Shown one piece after another: positions 49,959 through 58,529 of a stretch of 64,000 nucleotides of DNA. The notes beneath the pieces are model-generated. The model worked only from the letters and a program-made list of their open reading frames with translations, ran no database searches and was not told the origin of the DNA. The stretch's first letter is position 1; every line of letters begins with the position of its first letter. Origin of the DNA: Umezawaea sp049997955 (GTDB lineage Bacteria > Actinomycetota > Actinomycetes > Mycobacteriales > Pseudonocardiaceae); assembly GCA_049997955.1 (NCBI GenBank), contig JAEBDY010000007.1, positions 1-64,000 of the forward strand. The letters run 5' to 3'. A program made the position numbers and the translations under genes.

Positions 49959-52157
49959 GAAGTCCACAACGAGATTTCCGGCGCGGTCGTCGGCACCGTG
50001 GTGCAGGTGAACGAGGCAACCGTTCTCCTGCCCGCCGCGCCCCCCGTCGCCATGGCCGGGCTGCCCGCGCAATCGGTGTTCGTGGGGCGGGAGCGGGAAC
50101 TGGGACTGCTTGTGGCCGCGTTGCGCTCGGCGGATGAGACGGCGGTCGTCGTCTGGTCGTTGGGTGGGTTGGGCGGTATCGGAAAGACCGCGCTGGCCGT
50201 GCGTGCCGCCCAGCACGCGCTGCGGGAGGGGTGGTTTCCCGGTGGAGTGCTGATGGTCAACCTGCGCGGCTACGACCCGCCTGCCGACCGGGTGACGGCG
50301 TCCGCCGCGTTGGCCAGTCTGCTCGGCGCGTTGGGAGTGGCAGGACAGCACATCCCGCTGGAGCCCGAGGACCGGGCGAGGTTGTGGCGCTCGGTGTTAG
50401 CCGAGCGGGAGCGAACGTTGATCCTCGCCGACAACGCGTCGAGCGTGGATCAGGTGCGACTGCTGTTGCCGGGCACCGCGGAGCACCGGGTGGTGATCAC
50501 GAGTCGCCATCGGTTGGCGGACGTCGAAGGCGCCCGGTTGCTCGACTTGGACGTGCTGCCGTTTTCCGAGGCGGTGGCGATGCTCGTCGACGAACTGGCC
50601 ACCAGTGACCCGGACGACGGTCGGGTTCGCGACGATCCGAGGTCGGCCGACATGCTCGTGCGGTTGTGCGGAGGTTTGCCGCTGGCGGTGCGGGTTGCCG
50701 CCGCCCTGCTGGCCTCGGATCCGGCGCGACCCGTAGCGGAGTTGGCGAGTGATCTGGCCGAGGATCGCAGGCGGCTGGAGGAGTTGAACTACGGCGGTAG
50801 CTTGGCGGTCCGCGCGGCCTTCGACCTGTCGTACTGGCACTTGGAGGATTCGCACGCCCGGTTGTTCCGCCTGATAGCTCTGAACCCCGGCCCCGAGATC
50901 GGTGTCGACGCGCTTGTGGCGCTCACCGGAACGGGTTTGGCCGAGGTGAAGCGGTCGGTGAGGGAACTGGTGTGCGCGCACCTTTTGCAACCGGGCTCGG
51001 TCAGCGGACGTTGGCGCATGCACGACCTGGTGGGGCTGTACGCGGCTGCGGAGATTGCCGGCGATCCCGAACGGGACGCGGCCGTCATCCGACTGCTGGA
51101 CCATTACCGGACGGTGAATCGGGAGGCCTACCTGACCTTCGTGGAGCCCCCGAGCTCTCAGAACGAGCACGGCCACTTCGGCGACAGGCTGGAGGCGTTG
51201 CGCTGGGCGGATACCGAACGGGGCAACATGGTCGCTGCCGTAGTGCTTGCTTTTACCGAGGGGCACTACCGGGATGTCATCCGGCGGTCCTTGGAGATGT
51301 TCAGCTATCTGAACCTGAGGTGCCACTGGAACGACATGTGTGCTACGCACGAGGTCGCGCTGGAGGCCGCGCGACGACTCGGTGACCGGCCCGGTGAGGG
51401 CAGGCTCTTGACCAACCTCGGGACCGCTCACCGTCAGGGCGGGCGTTTCGCCGAGTCGTTGGGCTGCCTTCGACTCGCCGAGTCGATCTACCGGGAAATC
51501 GGTGATCGCTTGGGGGAGGCAGAAGTCCTGAATGCCCTGGGCACGTCCTACCGTGACATGAAGAAGCCCACCAAGTCCATCGACTTCGTCCAGCGGGCGC
51601 TACCGGTCTTCCTGGAGTTGGGCCATCGCTCCCTTGAAGGATCGGCGTTGTACAACCTGGCAGTGGCGCACAGGCTGCTCGGCATGTACGAGCAAGCGAT
51701 CGGCTACCACCTGAGAGATCTGGAGCTCAGCCGGGACATCGGCGAACGGATGGGAGTGGGACGAATTCTGGATCAGCTCGGCCTGGTCTACCGGGAGACG
51801 GGGCGCTTCGCCGAGGCGGTTCACCACCACCAGCAGAACCTGCTCATCGCCCAGGAGGTGGGCGACTGGAACGGGGAAGCCCGTACCCGCGTGAACCTCG
51901 GCGTCACCTACCTGGAATGGGGGCGGTTCACCGAGGCGATCGCCTGCGTCGAGGACGCGACGCTGTTCTTCCACGACAGCGGGGACCGCTCTGGCGAGGC
52001 GGACGCGCTGTCGACGCTCGGCTCGGCCATGAGCCGCTCTGGTGATGTCGATGGCGCGAAGCGTTCCTGGAGGGCGGCTTTGGGCATCTTCGAAACTTTG
52101 CCCCACGCGGTCGACAGGGCGACACGGGTACGACGGTTGCTCGCCACGATCGAGTGA
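49956..52157 (+). CDS. NB-ARC/TPR STAND ATPase (NLR-like) with RHIM-like motif, copy 3
   Basis: A 733-residue protein aligned end to end with the preceding gene. Residues 5-17 are N-E-I-S-G-A-V-V-G-T-V-V-Q, the RHIM-like motif. NB-ARC has P-loop GLGGIGKTALA (about 69-79), Walker B RTLILADNA and GLPLAVR, and TPRs fill the C-terminal 300 residues. The NB-ARC parts of the two proteins are nearly identical in long blocks while the TPR parts diverge more, suggesting a tandem duplication with diversified sensing. The gap between the genes is 87 nt. Confidence 0.88.
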   Translation: MEVHNEISGAVVGTVVQVNEATVLLPAAPPVAMAGLPAQSVFVGRERELGLLVAALRSADETAVVVWSLGGLGGIGKTALAVRAAQHALREGWFPGGVLMVNLRGYDPPADRVTASAALASLLGALGVAGQHIPLEPEDRARLWRSVLAERERTLILADNASSVDQVRLLLPGTAEHRVVITSRHRLADVEGARLLDLDVLPFSEAVAMLVDELATSDPDDGRVRDDPRSADMLVRLCGGLPLAVRVAAALLASDPARPVAELASDLAEDRRRLEELNYGGSLAVRAAFDLSYWHLEDSHARLFRLIALNPGPEIGVDALVALTGTGLAEVKRSVRELVCAHLLQPGSVSGRWRMHDLVGLYAAAEIAGDPERDAAVIRLLDHYRTVNREAYLTFVEPPSSQNEHGHFGDRLEALRWADTERGNMVAAVVLAFTEGHYRDVIRRSLEMFSYLNLRCHWNDMCATHEVALEAARRLGDRPGEGRLLTNLGTAHRQGGRFAESLGCLRLAESIYREIGDRLGEAEVLNALGTSYRDMKKPTKSIDFVQRALPVFLELGHRSLEGSALYNLAVAHRLLGMYEQAIGYHLRDLELSRDIGERMGVGRILDQLGLVYRETGRFAEAVHHHQQNLLIAQEVGDWNGEARTRVNLGVTYLEWGRFTEAIACVEDATLFFHDSGDRSGEADALSTLGSAMSRSGDVDGAKRSWRAALGIFETLPHAVDRATRVRRLLATIE

Positions 52158-52191
52158 CTACTTCCACCCGTCCGGCGGATCAAGAAATGTG

Positions 52192-52223
52192 AAAGGGGCC
52201 CCGCTGGTTGCGGGGCCCCTTTT
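52192..52223. terminator. Bidirectional intrinsic terminator
   Basis: Stem of about 12 bp with loop CTGGTTG (arms AAAGGGGCCCCG at 52192-52203 and CGGGGCCCCTTT at 52211-52222), flanked by A-run and T-run. It serves the convergent NB-ARC gene 3 and yceI-like genes. Confidence 0.88.
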
Positions 52224-52236
52224 CGCGTCTGCTGGA

Positions 52237-52791
52237 TCAGGCCTGCAGGACGGCTTCGATCTCCAGGGAGATGGCGATCTTGTCGCCGATGACCACGCCG
52301 CCGCCGTCGAGCGGCATGTGGATGTCGATGCCGAAGTCGTTGCGGGAGATCTCCGTGGTGGCGGAGAAGCCGACCCTGGTGCCGCCGTACGGGTCCGGGC
52401 CGAAGCCGTTGAGCTCCAGCTTGAGCGGCACGCTCTTCACGACGCCGTGCAGGTCGAGTTCACCGTCGAGGATGAAGTCGTCGCCTTCGGCGCGCAGGCC
52501 GCTGGAGCGGTAGGTCATGGTCGGGTACTTCTCGACCTCGAAGAAGTCCGCGGAGCGGATGTGCGCGTCGCGGTCGGCGTTGTTGGTGTCGATCGACGCC
52601 AGGTCGATCGTGGCGGTCACGGCGGACTCGGCGGGGTTCTCCGCCGTGGTCAGGGTGCCTTCGAGGGTGCGGAAGCTGCCCCGGACCTTGCTGACCATCA
52701 GGTGCCGGACGCTGAACGAGACGGCGGAGTGCGCGGCGTCGATGGCCCAGGTGCCGGCGATGTAGCCGGGGATCTGGATGGCAGTGGTCAT
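52237..52791 (-). CDS. YceI-family lipocalin-like protein
   Basis: A 184-residue YceI protein with AGTWAIDAAHSAVSFSVRHL, SIDTNNADRDAHIRSADFF and GEISRNDFG-type segments; family members bind isoprenoid or polyprenyl lipids. No signal peptide is visible, so this is probably a cytoplasmic version. It is divergent from the XRE-DUF5753 regulator at 52965, which may control it. Confidence 0.94.
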   Translation of the reverse strand: MTTAIQIPGYIAGTWAIDAAHSAVSFSVRHLMVSKVRGSFRTLEGTLTTAENPAESAVTATIDLASIDTNNADRDAHIRSADFFEVEKYPTMTYRSSGLRAEGDDFILDGELDLHGVVKSVPLKLELNGFGPDPYGGTRVGFSATTEISRNDFGIDIHMPLDGGGVVIGDKIAISLEIEAVLQA

Positions 52792-52964
52792 TGCGGTGTC
52801 CTCCGTGGTGCGACGTGGATGCTGTTGTTGAACATTGAACTACAACGCTTGACGTTTAAAGTGATTCCCCTGTATGACATAGATCACTCTCTGAGATCGG
52901 TTGATCGCTCCGAGACCCGGTTGGCTGATCGTCAAGTCCCATTCCACTCGATACCGTGCGACTC

Positions 52965-53804
52965 ATGACCGCACCCGAGCGCTCAAGGCTCGCGCGAGAT
53001 CGACTCTCGCGCGAGTTACGCAGGCTGCGGACCGAGGCCCGGATGACCGGTACGGCCACGGCGCAGGCGACCGGTATGAGCCAGTCGAAACTGTCCAAGA
53101 TCGAGAACGGCATGCTGCTGCCGTCGGTCATCGACGTCGAACGCCTGGTCGTGGAGCTGTCGGCCACCAGGGAGACCCGATTAGAACTGGTCGAACTGGC
53201 CCGCCAACTGCACGCCGAAGCCGAGACCAGGCGCGTGGTCCTGCACCGCGGGGCGCACCGCCACCAGCAGACCGTGGCCCGCATCGAGGCCCGCGCCACC
53301 ACCAGCCGCTTCTTCCAGCTCGCAGGCGTCCCGTCGCTGCTGCAGAGCGAGAACTACCTCCGCGTCGTGCTGGCCGCCACGCCCGGTCGCGAGCAGGACT
53401 CCGCCGTCACCACCCTGCGCGCCCGCCGCGCCCGGCTCGACGACCCGAACAAGAAGTTCATCTTCCTGCTCAGCGAGAGCGCCCTGCGGTGGCGGATGGG
53501 GTCGGCCGACCTCATGTGCGACCAGATCGACCACCTCTCCCAGACCATGCGCAGGGACAACGTCTCGCTCGGTGTCGTGCCGTGGTCGGCGGACGCGAAC
53601 CTCGTTGCGCTGCACGGGTTCCAGGTCTACGACGAGCGCGTGGTGACGATCAGCGTGCTGACCGGGAACGCCACCATCACCGACCCCCACGACGTCCGCG
53701 AGTACGTCGCGCTCTACAGCAGGCTGGAACGCTTGGCGGCCCGCGGTGACCAGCTCGAAGCGCTGCTCGCCCGGATCTCCAGGGACCACCGCCAGCTCGG
53801 CTGA
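52965..53804 (+). CDS. XRE-family helix-turn-helix regulator with DUF5753
   Basis: A 279-residue regulator. HTH (about 15-75) has TATAQATGMSQSKLSKIENGM, and the C-terminal DUF5753 has ARATTSRFFQLAGVPSLLQS, ENYLRVVL and LRARRARLDDPNKKF. This is a DNA-binding protein with a ligand-like domain of unknown ligand. ATG 52965 was chosen. It is not followed by the usual DUF397 gene. Its nearest context is divergent yceI, and it ends the accessory insert before pgsA. Confidence 0.9.
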   Translation: MTAPERSRLARDRLSRELRRLRTEARMTGTATAQATGMSQSKLSKIENGMLLPSVIDVERLVVELSATRETRLELVELARQLHAEAETRRVVLHRGAHRHQQTVARIEARATTSRFFQLAGVPSLLQSENYLRVVLAATPGREQDSAVTTLRARRARLDDPNKKFIFLLSESALRWRMGSADLMCDQIDHLSQTMRRDNVSLGVVPWSADANLVALHGFQVYDERVVTISVLTGNATITDPHDVREYVALYSRLERLAARGDQLEALLARISRDHRQLG

Positions 53805-53864
53805 GCTGGGCGGTTACGCTGCCGTGGACACATCGTCCCCGCCGGTAGGTGCAGTCGCAGCCCC

Positions 53865-54473
53865 ATGCTGAACATCTTCGCTCGCGCTTCGGTCTCCCGC
53901 GTCACCGATCCCATCGGGGCGTGGCTGGTCCGACTCGGGCTCACCCCCAACTCCGTCACCGTGCTGGGCACCATCGGCACGGTCGCCGCCACGCTCTGGT
54001 TCTTCCCACGGGGCCAACTCTTCGTCGGCGCGCTCGCGGTCACCGCGTTCGTGCTCTTCGACCTGCTCGACGGCGCCATGGCCAGGGCCCAGGGCAGCGG
54101 CACGCCGTTCGGCGCCGTGCTGGACGCGAGCTGCGACCGCATCGCCGACGGCGCCCTGTTCGCCGCGCTCGCCTGGTACGCGTTCGACACCGGCCACCGC
54201 TGGCTGGCGGCCGCCTCGCTGATCTCGCTGGTCAGCGCCCAGGTCGTGTCGTACGTGAAGGCCCGCGCCGAGGCGTCCGGGCTGAACGCCGACGGCGGCA
54301 TCGCCGAACGGGCCGAGCGGCTGATCATCGTGCTGGTCGGCGCAGGCCTGTCCGGGCTCGGTGTGCCGTACGTCCTGGACGTGGCGCTCTGGCTGTGCGC
54401 GGTGCTGACCGCCGCGACGGTCGTGCAGCGCCTGCTCGCGGCGCACCGCGCCGCCACGGAGGTCGACGGATGA
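53865..54473 (+). CDS. pgsA: CDP-alcohol phosphatidyltransferase, phosphatidylinositol phosphate synthase
   Basis: A 202-residue membrane enzyme with the complete CDP-alcohol motif D66-x2-D69-G-x2-A-R-x8-G-x3-D87-x3-D91 (DLLDGAMARAQGSGTPFGAV then LDASCD). Several membrane helices follow. In this operon it makes phosphatidylinositol phosphate from CDP-diacylglycerol and inositol phosphate, the first step toward PIMs. Its stop overlaps patA (ATGA). Confidence 0.93.
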   Translation: MLNIFARASVSRVTDPIGAWLVRLGLTPNSVTVLGTIGTVAATLWFFPRGQLFVGALAVTAFVLFDLLDGAMARAQGSGTPFGAVLDASCDRIADGALFAALAWYAFDTGHRWLAAASLISLVSAQVVSYVKARAEASGLNADGGIAERAERLIIVLVGAGLSGLGVPYVLDVALWLCAVLTAATVVQRLLAAHRAATEVDG

Positions 54474-55396
54474 GCATCGGGGAGAGACTGGCCGTGCTCG
54501 GCTACTCGGCGGGCTGGAAGCTCGTCCGGGTGCTGCCCGAGCAATGGGTGCGGCGCGCGTTCGACTTCGCCGCGGACCGGGCCGCCCGGCGCGGCGGGCC
54601 GAGCACCCGGCAGTTGCGGGCGAACCTGTCCCGCGTCGTGCCGCAGGCGGGCGAGAAGGAGCTGGACGAGCTGGTCCGCCAGTCGCTCCGGTCCTACGCC
54701 CGGTACTGGCGCGAGGCGTTCCGGCTGCCGTCGATGGACCTCAAGGCCGTCTACGCCACGTGCGACTCGCTCGTCAGCGGCCAGGAGAACCTGGACGCCG
54801 CGCTGGCGCAGGGGACGGGCGCGGTCGTCGCGCTGCCCCACAGCGGCAACTGGGACATGGCGGGCGTCTGGCTGGTCGGCCACTCCGGCACGTTCGCCAC
54901 GGTCGCCGAGCGGCTCAAGCCCGAATCGCTGTACCGGCGGTTCATCGACTTCCGCGAGACCCTCGGGTTCGAGGTGCTGCCGCTGACCGGCGGCGATCGC
55001 GCGCCCGTGAAGGTCCTGTCGGAACGGTTGCGCGAGAACAAGGTCGTCTGCCTGCTCGCGGACCGCGACCTCACCGCGACCGGCGTCCCGGTCACGTTCT
55101 TCGGCGAGCAGACGATGATGCCCGCCGGGCCCGCCCACCTGGCCGCCACGACGGGTGCGGCGCTGCTCCCCGTGGGCCTGTGGTTCACCGAGGACGGCTG
55201 GGCGTTCCGCATCCACCCGCCGATCCGGGTCTCGGGCACCGCGCAGGTCCCGGTGGCCACGCAGGCGCTTGCGGACATCTTCGCCGCGGACATCGCCGCG
55301 CACCCCGCGGACTGGCACATGATGCAGAAGCTCTGGCTGGCCGACCTGCCGGAGAGCAGGCAGCGCGCCCTCGCCCGGAGGCGGGAGTCCACGTGA
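54470..55396 (+). CDS. Phosphatidylinositol mannoside acyltransferase (PatA-like)
   Basis: A 308-residue lysophospholipid/lauroyl acyltransferase-like protein with the H-x4-D catalytic motif in PHSGNWDMAG (about residue 124) and LLADRDLTATGVPVTFFGE downstream. In the conserved operon it acylates the mannose of PIM. ATG 54470 overlaps pgsA and its stop overlaps pimA. Confidence 0.92.
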   Translation: MSIGERLAVLGYSAGWKLVRVLPEQWVRRAFDFAADRAARRGGPSTRQLRANLSRVVPQAGEKELDELVRQSLRSYARYWREAFRLPSMDLKAVYATCDSLVSGQENLDAALAQGTGAVVALPHSGNWDMAGVWLVGHSGTFATVAERLKPESLYRRFIDFRETLGFEVLPLTGGDRAPVKVLSERLRENKVVCLLADRDLTATGVPVTFFGEQTMMPAGPAHLAATTGAALLPVGLWFTEDGWAFRIHPPIRVSGTAQVPVATQALADIFAADIAAHPADWHMMQKLWLADLPESRQRALARRREST

Positions 55397-56526
55397 AGGT
55401 CGGCATCGTCTGCCCGTACTCCCTCGACGTCCCCGGAGGGGTGCAGGCGCACGTCGTCGACCTGGCCCGCGCGCTGATCGGCCTCGGCCACGAGGTGAAC
55501 GTGCTGGCCCCCGCCGACGAGGACACGTCGCTGCCGGACTTCGTCACGTCCGCGGGCCGGGCGGTCGGCATCCCGTACAACGGTTCCGTGGCAAGGCTTT
55601 CGTTCGGCCCGTTGTCCTACTCGCGGGCGCGGCGGTGGATCACCGACAACGACTTCGACGTGCTGCACCTGCACGAGCCGACCGCGCCCAGCCTCTCGTT
55701 CCTCGCGCTCATGGTGGCGGACGGCCCGATCGTGGCCACGTTCCACACCTCCACGCCGCGGTCGAAGATCCTGGCCGCGTTCCAGGTGGTCCTCCAGCCG
55801 TTCGTGGAGAAGATCACCGCCCGGATCGCCGTGTCCGCGCTGGCGCGGCGGGTGCAGGTCGAGCACCTCGGCGGCGACGCGGTCGAGATCCCGAACGGCG
55901 TGGACGTCGGGTTCTTCGCCGACGCGCGGCCGCTCGACGGGTACCCGCGTCCCGGCGGCACCATCGGGTTCGTCGGCCGCTTCACCGAGCCCCGCAAGGG
56001 GATGCCGGTGCTGCTGGAGGCGTTCCGGATCCTGGCCGCCGAGCTGCCGGACCTCCAGCTGCTCGTGGTCGGGCGCGGGGACGACGAGGAACTGCTCAAG
56101 GACGCCGGGCCCGAGTTGGCCCGGCGGATCGTGCTGCTCGGGCAGGTCGACGACGAGACCAAGGCGCGCGCGCTGCGCAGCGTCGACGTGTACTGCGCGC
56201 CGAACACCGGCGGCGAGAGCTTCGGGATCATCCTGACCGAGGCCATGTCCGCGGGCGCGGCCGTCGCGGCGAGCGACCTGGACGCGTTCCGCCGGGTGCT
56301 GGACGACGGCAAGGCGGGCGTGCTGACTCCCGTCGAGGACTCCGCCGCGCTGGCCGACGGGCTGCGTGACCTGCTCGCCGACCCCCGGCGTCGCGCCGAC
56401 TACGCGGAGGTCGCCCGGCAGCGGGTGATGACGTTCGACTGGTCCGTGGTCGCGAACCAGGTGCTGCGCGTGTACGAGAGCGCCATGGCCGCCGATCCGC
56501 GCCGGGTCGTGGAGGCGGCGGAGTGA
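55393..56526 (+). CDS. pimA: Phosphatidyl-myo-inositol alpha-mannosyltransferase
   Basis: A 377-residue GT4-type GT-B glycosyltransferase: YSLDVPGGVQAHVVDLARAL, HLHEPTAPSLSFLAL, GFVGRFTEPRKGMPVLLEA and the donor-site motif NTGGESFGIILTEAMSAG. It adds the first mannose from GDP-mannose to phosphatidylinositol. GTG 55393 overlaps the patA stop. Confidence 0.94.
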   Translation: MKVGIVCPYSLDVPGGVQAHVVDLARALIGLGHEVNVLAPADEDTSLPDFVTSAGRAVGIPYNGSVARLSFGPLSYSRARRWITDNDFDVLHLHEPTAPSLSFLALMVADGPIVATFHTSTPRSKILAAFQVVLQPFVEKITARIAVSALARRVQVEHLGGDAVEIPNGVDVGFFADARPLDGYPRPGGTIGFVGRFTEPRKGMPVLLEAFRILAAELPDLQLLVVGRGDDEELLKDAGPELARRIVLLGQVDDETKARALRSVDVYCAPNTGGESFGIILTEAMSAGAAVAASDLDAFRRVLDDGKAGVLTPVEDSAALADGLRDLLADPRRRADYAEVARQRVMTFDWSVVANQVLRVYESAMAADPRRVVEAAE

Positions 56527-57524
56527 GCAGTTCGTGGTTCGTGACGACGCTGCTGATCGTCCTCGCGGTGGTCGTGCTGATCGGACCGTGGGTGCTCGGC
56601 ATGGCGAACCGGCTCGACCGGCTGCACGTGCGCACCGACGCCGCCTGGGCCGGACTGGACGCCTCGCTGGCCCGCCGCGCCGTCGTGACGCGGACCGTCG
56701 TCACGGCCGAGCTGGACCCCGACGTGGCCACCATGCTGCGCAACGTGGCGGACCGCGCCGAACGCGCGCCGCGCGCGGAGCGGGAAGCGGCGGAGAACGA
56801 GCTGAGCGGGCTGCTGGCCGAGCTGGACCGCAGCGCGCTGCCGCCCGCGCTCGCCGCCGAGCTGGCGGACGCCGAGCAGCGGGTCGTGCTGTCGCGGCGG
56901 GTGCACAACGACGCCGTGCGCGACACGCGGTCGCTGCGGCGGCGTCGGCTCATCCGGTGGCTCAAGCTCGCGGGCACCGCGCCGCAGCCCGAGTACTTCG
57001 AGATCGCCGAGCCCCTGGAGGCCGCGGAGTCCACCGTGCTCACGCCCCGCACGTCGGCGCGGGTGCTGCTGGTGGACGGCTCCGGGCGGGTGCTGCTGTT
57101 CGAGGGCAACGACCCGGCCCGGCCGCAGGAGTCGTTCTGGTTCACCGTCGGCGGCGGGGTGAGCCCCGGCGAAGAGCTGCGGGCCGCGGCCGTGCGCGAG
57201 GTGTCGGAGGAGACCGGCCTCGAACTGGCCGCGGACGACCTGGTCGGACCGGTGTGGAAGCGACGCGCGGTGTTCAGCTTCGACGGGCTGAGCTACGCGG
57301 CCGAGGAGTGGTTCTTCCTCGCGGGCGCGGCGCTGCCCGACCTGTTCGAGGTGGACACGTCCGGGTTCGACGAGGTGGAACGCCGGACGATCCGGCGACA
57401 CCGCTGGTGGACGGCCGACGAGCTGCGGGCCACCGAGGACGCCGTGTACCCGGTGCAGCTGGCTGATCTGCTGCCCGACGTGCTCGGCGGGGCGTGGGAC
57501 GGGGCGTTGCGCGCGGTGCGCTAG
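56523..57524 (+). CDS. Membrane-anchored NUDIX hydrolase
   Basis: A 333-residue protein. One N-terminal membrane segment (FVTTLLIVLAVVVLIGPWVL) is followed by a LemA-like helical region (about 30-150). A NUDIX domain has box GGGVSPGEELRAAAVREVSE then ETGL (about 207-230), giving the G-x5-E-x7-R-E-x2-E-E pattern. It overlaps the pimA stop and corresponds to the last gene of the mycobacterial PIM operon. Its substrate (a nucleoside diphosphate derivative) is unknown. Confidence 0.9.
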   Translation: MSSSWFVTTLLIVLAVVVLIGPWVLGMANRLDRLHVRTDAAWAGLDASLARRAVVTRTVVTAELDPDVATMLRNVADRAERAPRAEREAAENELSGLLAELDRSALPPALAAELADAEQRVVLSRRVHNDAVRDTRSLRRRRLIRWLKLAGTAPQPEYFEIAEPLEAAESTVLTPRTSARVLLVDGSGRVLLFEGNDPARPQESFWFTVGGGVSPGEELRAAAVREVSEETGLELAADDLVGPVWKRRAVFSFDGLSYAAEEWFFLAGAALPDLFEVDTSGFDEVERRTIRRHRWWTADELRATEDAVYPVQLADLLPDVLGGAWDGALRAVR

Positions 57525-57624
57525 CGGGCACTACGGCAAACGGGTGTCACCTGTATTGGGGACGCGCTCGGTTCGGTTATCGGCTTTCCTGGTGTGGGGT
57601 GGGTCTTACGCCGGGGAGGGCGTT

Positions 57625-57981
57625 GTGGGGGAAGCCGTAGATCAGGACGAGCGCGTGCGGACGCTGTTGAGGGCGTTGGTGCGACGGGTGCACGAACTGG
57701 GGCCGCCGGAAGGTGGGGCGCCGGTGTTGGACGTGCAGGAATTGGGGCTGCGGTGCGTGTTGACGGCCGCTGACCGCGTGGACGTGGGGGTGTTGAGTCC
57801 ACGGGAGCGGGAAGTGGCCCGGATGGTGGGGTTGGGGTTCACCAACAAGATGATCGCGGCTTCGCTGGGGATCAGCTTGTACACGGTGTCCACGCATCTG
57901 CGGCGGATCTTTGCGAAGTTGGACGTGCCTACTCGGGCGGCGATGGTGGCTGTGTTGGCTGGGAGGTCTGTGGCTGGGTGA
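57625..57981 (+). CDS. Small LuxR-type helix-turn-helix protein
   Basis: A 118-residue protein ending in a LuxR/GerE HTH: LSPREREVARMVGLGFTNKM then IAASLGISLYTVSTHLRRIFAKL. The short N-terminal part shows no receiver or sensor domain. GTG 57625 has GGGAGGG upstream. Single gene; target unknown. Confidence 0.82.
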   Translation: MGEAVDQDERVRTLLRALVRRVHELGPPEGGAPVLDVQELGLRCVLTAADRVDVGVLSPREREVARMVGLGFTNKMIAASLGISLYTVSTHLRRIFAKLDVPTRAAMVAVLAGRSVAG

Positions 57982-57993
57982 GGGGGGCGGGGG

Positions 57994-58098
57994 CTGGTGG
58001 CTTGGTGAGTCGGTGGCGTTTGGTGAGCAGGTGACGGATGGTGAGCCGGTGACGGATGGTGAGCTGGTGCGTTTGGTGAGCCGGTGACGCTTGGTGAG
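57994..58098. repeat. Imperfect 18-bp tandem repeat
   Basis: Five units of 17-18 bp with consensus CCGGTGACGGATGGTGAG (58010-58027, 58028-58045, 58046-58063, 58064-58080, 58081-58098), preceded by a partial unit. Each ends in GGTGAG. It begins 12 nt after the LuxR gene stop. Outside coding sequence and not CRISPR-like (no spacers). Confidence 0.85.
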
Positions 58099-58529
58099 CT
58101 GTTGGTCGTCTGGTCGGGAAATGTCGTACCCCCGTCGTAGTGTGTGCGTCGGGGGGTCCTGCTGATCGGGGGACGCCTGGTTTTTGCTGGTCAGGGGGGT
58201 TGGGGATCTGTTTTGGGGTGAGTCGTGGCGGATTCCTGGCGGCTTCTGTTTCAGCGTGGGGGTGGGGTTGGGGTGCCCCCGAGGCGCGATTGTCTTCATG
58301 TCCGTCCGCGCCGCGTCAAGGCGGGAAAGATGCCTTGACCCGTAGCGGACGGACATGAGGGCGCTGGGGATCGGGGGCAGGGAGGGGTCTGGACTCCCTT
58401 TCGGTGCGTGCTCCCGCTGGTCTGGGGTTTCTTGGGTTGCTTGCTTCCGCTGGTCTGGGTTTTGTTGGGTTGCTTGCTTGCTTGCTTGGCTTGGCTGTGG
58501 TGGTCGGTGGTGCTTTCCTGGCTGGTGAT
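58099..58529. other. Non-coding tract with inverted repeat and direct repeats
   Basis: No gene is supported here. It contains an inverted repeat (58297-58357: 13-bp arms CATGTCCGTCCGC and GCGGACGGACATG, with an inner near-perfect 10-bp pair 58313-58322/58331-58340). There are also two copies of a CGCTGGTCTGGG-TTGGGTTGCTTGCTT segment (about 58416 and 58448) and runs of TTGC. Confidence 0.7.

Noticed and set aside
47670..52157. NB-ARC/TPR paralogues as SARP transcription factors
   Set aside because: Neither has the N-terminal winged helix or BTAD; the N-terminus is only the short RHIM-like motif.
57994..58098. Possible CRISPR array
   Set aside because: The repeats are contiguous with no unique spacers and no cas genes are nearby.
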